DNA from: Sulfuricaulis sp.
Lineage (GTDB): Bacteria; Pseudomonadota; Gammaproteobacteria; Acidiferrobacterales; Sulfurifustaceae
Direction of reading: 5' to 3'
DNA length: 36,248 nucleotides
Assembly (NCBI GenBank): GCA_030650525.1
Contig: JAUSDQ010000300.1
Coordinates: 1 to 36,248, forward strand
Positions 30,840 to 36,248 of this stretch are shown here, piece by piece; the stretch's first letter is position 1; the number at the start of each line of letters is the position of its first letter. The notes beneath the pieces were generated by a model. It was not told the DNA's origin and ran no database searches. It worked only from the letters and a program-made list of their open reading frames with translations. Position numbers and translations under genes: made by a program.

Positions 30840-32039
30840 TTAGTAAGTCACTGGACCGGTCACGGGCACGAACTTGCCACCTTTGACCTGCATGATGATG
30901 GTGCTGCGCGGCGGGGCGTGATTATCGGCTGCATAGGAAATCGGCGGGCCTTCAAACACGGTTTTGAACTCCTTGACCTTCTCCAGCCCCTGGGCCAGGG
31001 TCTGCGGCGTCAGATTGCGACCGGCGTTCTTCGCGCCTTCGGCGAACAGCATGACGTCGGTGTAGCCGAGCGCAACGCCATCCTCGGGGTCGCGGCCGAA
31101 CTGTGCCTTGAAACGGTCGTGCGTGGCACGTAGCGCCGGCGTCATCTCCTGGGCCGAATGAAGGAACTGGAAGGTGATATACAGGCCTTCAACCGACGGC
31201 CCGCCAAGTTTGATCAAGGCGTTGCTCGATGCCCCCTGGCCGGCGAACATGTCCACGTTCAGGCCTTGCTTTCTTGCTTCGGCAATGGGGCCGACCGTGT
31301 CGCGGGGACCGGCGGTTCCCAGCAGCACGGCATCGACATTGGCCGCCTTCAAGCGCGCCATCTGTGACGCGAATTCAGTTTCGCCACGCTTGTACGTGGT
31401 GACTTCCACCGGCGCCAAACCGTGCGTTTTGAGCTGTGCATTGGCCGCCCGCAGAAAGGCCTGGCCGTTTTCATCGTCCTGATACAGCACGCCAAAGCGG
31501 CGCTTGCCGAGCTTTTCATACGCGAATTTCACCTCGGCCCGCGTTTGGTCGCTATACAAGGTGATGATGCCGAACTTGAGCGGGCTCAGCGGCAGGAACA
31601 TGGCCTCCGAAGGACCTGACGCAAAAAGAAACGGTATGCCGCGCTCGATGGCCAGCGGCATGGAGGCCATGGAAGTGGGCGTGCCCAGTGTGCCGACCAT
31701 GGCGAATACCTTGTCCAGGGTCAGCAGCTTTTGCGTCGCCAGCACTGCCTTTTTCGGATCGTATCCGCTGTCCTCGACCAGCATGCGAACCTTGCGGCCG
31801 TGGATGCCGCCCGCGGCATTGATGTCATTGACCGCGAACAACATGCCGTCGCGTATCGGCGCGCCTATCGCGGCAATCGGGCCGCTCAAGTCGACGTGCG
31901 AGCCGATCACGATTTCGGTGTCGGTGATGCCCTGAACCGTTTGTGCCAGCGCCGAGCCAGCGGTCAAGGCCACGGCCCCCGCCGCTAGAAACCAACGCAA
32001 CTTCGTGGAAATGCGCTGGAGCCGTGGATGACAATACAT
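30840..32039 (-). CDS. ABC transporter substrate-binding protein, second copy (LivK/HAAT family)
   Basis: A periplasmic protein of 399 residues, paralogous to the one at 14898. The signal peptide (LRWFLAAGAVALTAGSALA) is identical at the protein level; over 99 bases there (31914-32012 versus 14925-15023) I count seven differences. The mature proteins diverge in the ligand lobes, for example FASGPSEAMFLPLSP against FPAAASDSGYLPFHP, so the ligand may differ. No permease or ATPase genes accompany it, so it probably shares the importer encoded at 16415-19963. Its promoter carries the shared motif at the same 85-nt distance. It is divergent from the ligase gene at 32341. Confidence 0.92.
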   Translation of the reverse strand: MYCHPRLQRISTKLRWFLAAGAVALTAGSALAQTVQGITDTEIVIGSHVDLSGPIAAIGAPIRDGMLFAVNDINAAGGIHGRKVRMLVEDSGYDPKKAVLATQKLLTLDKVFAMVGTLGTPTSMASMPLAIERGIPFLFASGPSEAMFLPLSPLKFGIITLYSDQTRAEVKFAYEKLGKRRFGVLYQDDENGQAFLRAANAQLKTHGLAPVEVTTYKRGETEFASQMARLKAANVDAVLLGTAGPRDTVGPIAEARKQGLNVDMFAGQGASSNALIKLGGPSVEGLYITFQFLHSAQEMTPALRATHDRFKAQFGRDPEDGVALGYTDVMLFAEGAKNAGRNLTPQTLAQGLEKVKEFKTVFEGPPISYAADNHAPPRSTIIMQVKGGKFVPVTGPVTY

Positions 32040-32105
32040 CGTGCTTTTCCCTTATGAGTTTGGATAAACTGTTGCCGTCTCAGTTTGTATGAGGGCCTCG
32101 CGCCG

Positions 32106-32124
32106 CGTATCGTCCGAACTGACA
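32106..32124 (-). promoter_or_regulatory. Shared operator-like motif, site for the second binding protein
   Basis: On the minus strand TGTCAGTTCGGACGATACG, preceded by AAC. It starts 85 nt before ATG 32039, the same distance as at 14813. Downstream bases (CGGC..GAGGCC..CATAC) also resemble the other binding-protein promoter. Role inferred. Confidence 0.6.
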
Positions 32125-32340
32125 GTTGCATCCCTGGTATTTACCCTAGGTTTTCACGCGGTTTGGCAGGCATGGTCGCAGCAAGGCGAAGTTTGATCGC
32201 CCGCTGCTGACCGATGAATTGTCCATTGCGACGACCCCGAGGGTGCATGCTTGCGGCGATACTCGCCACTGCGAGGCCAAGCCGACATGGTTTGATCGAT
32301 TGCCCCGCGCTTCACGACGACTCAAGACAGAGGAGACGAC
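32125..32340. other. Divergent intergenic region, right part
   Basis: Between the shared motif and the ligase start I see no gene and no clear repeat. A good ribosome-binding site GAGGAGA lies at about 32330-32336 for the ligase. A promoter for the ligase should be here, but no convincing -35/-10 pair stands out. Confidence 0.4.
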
Positions 32341-33894
32341 ATGCCCGACCAGATGTTCTGCGGCGTTCCCGACCTGATCCGCGCGCAGGCTGGGCAGAGA
32401 CCCGCGCATCCGGCCTTGGTGCTCGATGAGCGCAGCCTCGACTACGCCTGCCTGGACGCACTGATGGACAGGGTGGCGGCCTCACTGCAACGCGATGGGC
32501 TGGTGCCGGGGGATGTGATCGCCATCAGCGCCGCGACCTCGGTCGAATACGTCCTGGTGTTCCTCGGCAGTGTGCGCGCCGGCGTCGTCGTCGCGCCGCT
32601 GGCGCCTGACTTGTCGGCGCAGGGGCTGGCGGCGCTGCTGGCCAATGCTGGGGCAAAAATGTTCTTTCTCAGCCAAGCCGTGGCCAGGTCCGTCGCTCCG
32701 GTGGCGGAAAAAATCACGGCCCGGCGGATCGCCATCGACGATTCGGACGCCGGGAGCATTTTCTCCGACTGGCTTGCTCCGCCCGGTACCTTGCCGATGG
32801 CAGTGACCGTGCAGCCGGACTGGCCGTTCAACATCATCTATTCCTCCGGCACCACCGGTACGCCCAAAGGTATCCTGCATTCCCATGCGCTGCGCCGTTC
32901 CAATGTCGACTTGTGCACGACGCTCGGCTTCGGCCCGGACACCGTGAGTCTGATCACGATCCCGCTTTACTCCAACACTACCCTGACGAATGTCCTGCCC
33001 ACGCTGGCGCTGGGCGGCACGGTCGTGCTGATGGGCAAGTTCGATGTCGCTGTTTTTCTTGCGCTGTCCGAGAAACATCGCGTCACCCACACCATGCTGG
33101 TGCCGGTCCAGTACCAGAGAATCATGGCGCATCCGGATTTCGAGCGCTTTGACCTTTCGTCCTGTCGCCTGAAATTCAGCGGCGGCGCGCCGTTCTCGGC
33201 GGGGCTCAAGGCCGACGTCCTGAAGCGCTGGCCAGGCGGCTTGGTCGAAGCGTATGGCATGTCCGAGGGCGGCGGCATCTGCCTGCTGGATGCCCGCTTG
33301 TTTGCGGACAAGCTGCACACCGTGGGCCGGCCTGCGCCGGGGCACGACATGCGCTTGATCGACGAAGCGGGCCGTGAACTGGGTCCGTCCGAGACGGGCG
33401 AAGTCGTCGGCCACTCGGCGACGATGATGAGCGGCTACCACAATCTGCCGGCCCAGAGCGCCGAAGCGCAGTGGTTTGACGCGCAGGGCAAGCGCTATAT
33501 CCGCAGTGGCGATATTGGTCGTTTCGACGAGGACGGTTTTTTGATCCTGGTCGACCGAAAGAAGGACATGATCATCTCGGGTGGCTTCAACATCTATCCC
33601 AGCGATCTGGAGGCGGTGCTGCGCGAACATGCCGAGGTTGCCGACGTTGCCGTGGTGGGCATGCCGTCGCAGCGCTGGGGCGAAACGCCGCTGGCCTTTG
33701 TTGTCTTGCGGCCCGGCGCCGCGACGGCGGCCGAGGCCCTGCTCGCCTGGGCCAATGGCCAGCTGGGCAAGGTGCAACGCCTCGCGGCCGTGGAGATTTT
33801 TGACAGTCTGCCGCGCAGCGATGTCGGAAAGGTGTTGAAGCGCGAACTGCGCGAGGCCTATCAGGCGGCAGGCAAGGCCGATGCAGGCTGCTAG
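32341..33894 (+). CDS. AMP-forming acyl/aryl-CoA ligase
   Basis: An adenylate-forming ligase of 517 residues, the length of the 4-coumarate/cyclohexane-carboxylate/short-acyl ligase group and shorter than the FAA1-type enzyme at 19968. The P-loop is YSSGTTGTPKGILHSH, then EAYGMSEGGG, RSGDIGRFDEDGFLILVDRKKD (hinge), SGGFNIYPSDLE and the adenylation Lys in RSDVGKVLKREL. It probably activates a second carboxylate of the pathway, or the same ring acid under other conditions. It is followed by a 63-nt spacer and the MDR-molybdopterin frame. Confidence 0.9.
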   Translation: MPDQMFCGVPDLIRAQAGQRPAHPALVLDERSLDYACLDALMDRVAASLQRDGLVPGDVIAISAATSVEYVLVFLGSVRAGVVVAPLAPDLSAQGLAALLANAGAKMFFLSQAVARSVAPVAEKITARRIAIDDSDAGSIFSDWLAPPGTLPMAVTVQPDWPFNIIYSSGTTGTPKGILHSHALRRSNVDLCTTLGFGPDTVSLITIPLYSNTTLTNVLPTLALGGTVVLMGKFDVAVFLALSEKHRVTHTMLVPVQYQRIMAHPDFERFDLSSCRLKFSGGAPFSAGLKADVLKRWPGGLVEAYGMSEGGGICLLDARLFADKLHTVGRPAPGHDMRLIDEAGRELGPSETGEVVGHSATMMSGYHNLPAQSAEAQWFDAQGKRYIRSGDIGRFDEDGFLILVDRKKDMIISGGFNIYPSDLEAVLREHAEVADVAVVGMPSQRWGETPLAFVVLRPGAATAAEALLAWANGQLGKVQRLAAVEIFDSLPRSDVGKVLKRELREAYQAAGKADAGC

Positions 33895-33957
33895 GCCATG
33901 AGCGCCACGACGCGGGCGACAGGCCGGAATTTCTAGATAACCATGGAGAAGCGAAGC

Positions 33958-36248
33958 ATGAAAGCAGTGGTGTGCAAGGCCTACGGGCCGCCTGAATCTC
34001 TGAGCCACGGGGAGTTTCCGATGCCAGTCGCTGGTGCCGGTCAAGTCCTGATCAAAGTCGCCGCCGCGGGCGTGAATTTTCTCGACACCCTGATCATCGA
34101 GGGCAAATACCAGGACCGGCCAGCCCTGCCTTTTGTGCCGGGCAGCGAAGCCGCCGGCGTGGTTGTCGAAGTGGGCGCCGGCGTGTCCGGTTTTGCCGTG
34201 GGCGATCGCGTGCTGGCGATGCAGGGCTGGAACGCCTACGCCGAATACATGGCGGTCAACGCCACCGGACAGGTGTTTCACCTGCCGGCGAGCATGGACT
34301 TCGTCACCGCCGCCGGCTTCGGCATCGCTTATTCGACCTCCCTCTATGGACTGCGCCAGAAGGCCCACCTCGCCGCCGGCGAGACCTTGCTGGTGCTCGC
34401 CGCGGGCAGCGGCGTCGGACTCACCGCCGTCGAACTCGGTGCCATGATGGGCGCGCGGGTGATCGCCGCCGCCAGCAGTTCCGAGAAATTGGAGCGGGCG
34501 CGACAGGCCGGGGCCAGCGAGACCATCAACTATCGCCAGGAATCGCTCAAGCCGCGCGTCATGGAGATCACCGGTGGCCGCGGGGTGGACGTCGTGTATG
34601 ACCCGGTTGGTGGCGATTTTTTCGACGCCGCCGTGCGCACCCTGGCCTGGAACGGCCGCCTCCTGGTGGTGGGCTTTGCCAGCGGACGCATCCCCGCACT
34701 GCCGGCGAACCTGCTGCTGCTTAAGGGTATTTCCGCCATCGGCGTGCTGGCCGGCGGATTCCAGAAGAACGAGCCCGAGTTGCAGCAGGCCAATCTGGAG
34801 GACCTGCTGCGCTGGTACGCCCAGGGCAAGTTGCATCCGCAGGTGTCGCGCACGGCGCCGCTGGCGCAGGCCGCGCAGATGCTGACGGCGATCGCGCGCG
34901 GCGAGGTCCAGGGCAAAGTGGTATTGACCTGTTCAGAGCCGATCCGGCCTGCTGTCATGGCGCCACTTGAGACGCAAACAATGAGTGACGCGAGCAAGCT
35001 GGCGCCCGGCGAAGACGGCAACCACATCACCCACTGCCGGCTCTGCGACGCCTATTGCGGTCTTGTGGCCACCGTCAAGAAAGGCCGCATCACCAAGGTG
35101 ATGCCCGACAAGGACAACGTCGTGTCCCGGGGATTCCTGTGTCCCAAGGGGCCTGCGATGGCGGCCATCGCGCACGATCCGGATCGGGTGCTTCATCCGC
35201 TCAAGCGCAGCGGCGCAGCGGGGGAATTCACGCGCGTGAGTTGGGACGAGGCCCTTGGCGACATCGCCCAGCGCCTGGGCGCGATTCACCAGGCCCAGGG
35301 TGGCGAGGCCATCGCGATGTACGTGGGCAACCCGGCGGCGGCCGCCACGTTCACCAATCACATCGCGGCGGGGCTGCTCAAGTCCCTGGGGTCGAGCCTG
35401 TATTACACGCCCGCCGCGGCCGATACCACCCAGCGCTGGGTGGCGACCGAAGCGGTCTACGGCCAGCCCGTGCTGCCCATCCCCGATCTGCCAAACTGCG
35501 ATTTTCTCCTGGTCATCGCCGCCAATCCGCTGGAGTCCCATGGCTCCCTGCTGACCTCGCCGCGCATCCGCGATGACATGGATGCGATCGCGGCCCGCGG
35601 CCGGGTGGTGGTGATCGATCCGCGCAAGACCAAGACTGCTGCGCGCTACGAGCATGTGCCCATCCTGCCGAACACCGACGTCTATCTGCTGATTGGCATG
35701 TTGCGCGTGCTGTTTGGCGAACATCTCGCTGACCAGGATTTCTTGCAGAACCATGTCAAGGGTTGGGAAATCCTCAGCGCCGCGTGCACCAGCTTCAGTG
35801 TCGAGCAATGCGCCCGGTTCTGCGGCATCGAGGTGCCGACGATACGGGGGCTGGCCAGGCGCCTGGCCGCGCCGAGAGCCGTCTGTTACAGCCGCATCGG
35901 CATTTGCCGCGCCAGCTTCGGCACGCTCACCAATGTGCTGGTTGAGGCCCTCAACATCGTCGCTGGCCGCTTCGGGCAGCCCGGCGGTTGGGGTTTCGGT
36001 TTCGACCCTTATGTGCCAGCTGGCGCAAGCCCGCGGCGCAGGCGTCCCACCTACGCACGCACGCGCAGCCGCAGCGGCGGCTTTCCCAGCATTGCCGGGA
36101 CGCTGCCCGCCACCGTCCTCGCCGACGACATCAGCCATGCGTCCGAGCACCCGATACGTGCCTTGATTGTTGTCGCGGGCAATCCGGCCCGCAGTTACCC
36201 GGAGGGTGACAAGCTGGAAGCGGCCTTGCAGACCCTGGATCTGCACGT
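33958..36248 (+). CDS. Fused MDR quinone-oxidoreductase and molybdopterin oxidoreductase (runs off window)
   Basis: One open frame from ATG 33958 (GGAGAAG upstream) to the window end, at least 763 codons with no stop. Residues 1-325 are a zinc-free MDR of the zeta-crystallin/quinone-reductase type: NFLDTLIIEGKYQ, VPGSEAAGVVVEVG, LAAGSGVGLTAVELG and a normal family end at VQGKVVLT. A linker of about 16 residues follows. From residue 342 (ATG 34981) begins a DMSO-reductase-family protein: C360-x2-C363-x3-C367-x27-C395 for a [4Fe-4S] cluster, GFLCPKGPA, WDEALGDIAQRLG and VVVIDPRKTKTA. At the usual molybdenum-ligand region (YTPAAADTTQRW) no Cys is present; an Asp is. Either a genuine fusion or two genes whose stop was lost. 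The molybdenum half may be a hydroxylase or dehydrogenase of pathway intermediates. It is incomplete here. Confidence 0.8.
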   Translation, partial: MKAVVCKAYGPPESLSHGEFPMPVAGAGQVLIKVAAAGVNFLDTLIIEGKYQDRPALPFVPGSEAAGVVVEVGAGVSGFAVGDRVLAMQGWNAYAEYMAVNATGQVFHLPASMDFVTAAGFGIAYSTSLYGLRQKAHLAAGETLLVLAAGSGVGLTAVELGAMMGARVIAAASSSEKLERARQAGASETINYRQESLKPRVMEITGGRGVDVVYDPVGGDFFDAAVRTLAWNGRLLVVGFASGRIPALPANLLLLKGISAIGVLAGGFQKNEPELQQANLEDLLRWYAQGKLHPQVSRTAPLAQAAQMLTAIARGEVQGKVVLTCSEPIRPAVMAPLETQTMSDASKLAPGEDGNHITHCRLCDAYCGLVATVKKGRITKVMPDKDNVVSRGFLCPKGPAMAAIAHDPDRVLHPLKRSGAAGEFTRVSWDEALGDIAQRLGAIHQAQGGEAIAMYVGNPAAAATFTNHIAAGLLKSLGSSLYYTPAAADTTQRWVATEAVYGQPVLPIPDLPNCDFLLVIAANPLESHGSLLTSPRIRDDMDAIAARGRVVVIDPRKTKTAARYEHVPILPNTDVYLLIGMLRVLFGEHLADQDFLQNHVKGWEILSAACTSFSVEQCARFCGIEVPTIRGLARRLAAPRAVCYSRIGICRASFGTLTNVLVEALNIVAGRFGQPGGWGFGFDPYVPAGASPRRRRPTYARTRSRSGGFPSIAGTLPATVLADDISHASEHPIRALIVVAGNPARSYPEGDKLEAALQTLDLH

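Noticed and set aside
32482-34836. Minus-strand open frame of 784 codons opposite ligase and MDR
   Set aside because: Same reason: antisense of two well-recognised genes, no motif of its own.
1-36248. CRISPR arrays, tRNA or rRNA genes, replication origin
   Set aside because: No regularly spaced direct repeats, no cloverleaf-like or rRNA-like segments and no DnaA-box cluster were seen on reading both strands.

Overview
The window is a GC-rich stretch of about 36 kb. It looks like it comes from a facultatively or strictly anaerobic betaproteobacterium of the Azoarcus/Thauera/Sterolibacterium kind. The evidence is an Azoarcus-type (Bzd) ATP-dependent class I benzoyl-CoA reductase, with two short ATPase subunits and a dedicated ferredoxin, set among CoA ligases, acyl-CoA dehydrogenases, short-chain dehydrogenases and a branched-chain-amino-acid-type ABC importer. 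The genus cannot be fixed from the sequence alone.

Layout. At the left edge is the start of an IS5-like transposase (minus strand). Next comes a minus-strand operon of a gutted APH-type kinase remnant, a crotonase and an acyl-CoA dehydrogenase (138-2726). A plus-strand region follows with an acyl-CoA dehydrogenase 5' remnant (about 3044-3222) and a regulator made of two HxlR domains (3327-4262). From 4525 to 12553 runs the reductase operon: bzdN, bzdO, bzdP, bzdQ, ferredoxin bzdM, a small CxxC protein, a PHP-type metal hydrolase and a large iron-sulfur flavoprotein (bzdV-like). A hemerythrin, a DUF2249 protein and a polytopic membrane protein follow in the same direction (12579-14682). From 14898 to 21833 lies a complete ABC importer (binding protein, two permeases, two ATPases) ending in an acyl-CoA synthetase. 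From 21841 to 29308 are two short-chain dehydrogenases, two acyl-CoA dehydrogenases, a 3-hydroxyisobutyrate-dehydrogenase-like enzyme, an NTF2-like protein and a zinc-type MDR oxidoreductase, with two degraded acyl-CoA dehydrogenase tails between them. A minus-strand pair (second binding protein, zinc alcohol dehydrogenase; 29598-32039) is divergent from a second CoA ligase and an open reading frame that joins a quinone-reductase-type MDR to a molybdopterin oxidoreductase and runs off the right edge.

Working model (inference): an aromatic or alicyclic carboxylate is imported by the ABC system, activated by one of the ligases, shortened or oxidised by the dehydrogenase/crotonase/SDR set, and dearomatised by BzdNOPQ. 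Ferredoxin BzdM and the BzdV flavoprotein would supply the electrons. The usual dienoyl-CoA hydratase, hydroxyenoyl-CoA dehydrogenase and ring hydrolase, and a thiolase, are not in the window.

The strongest new signal is a shared promoter element, TGTC-N6-GAC with consensus TGTCNNTTYGGACGAT. It lies upstream of six transcription units (2780, 4411, 14813, 23069, 26931, 32124). It sits exactly 85 nt before the start codon of both paralogous binding proteins. This suggests one regulon covering the cluster, possibly controlled by the double-HxlR protein. Other notable points are the in-frame MDR-molybdopterin fusion, at least four gene remnants, and recently duplicated binding-protein genes.
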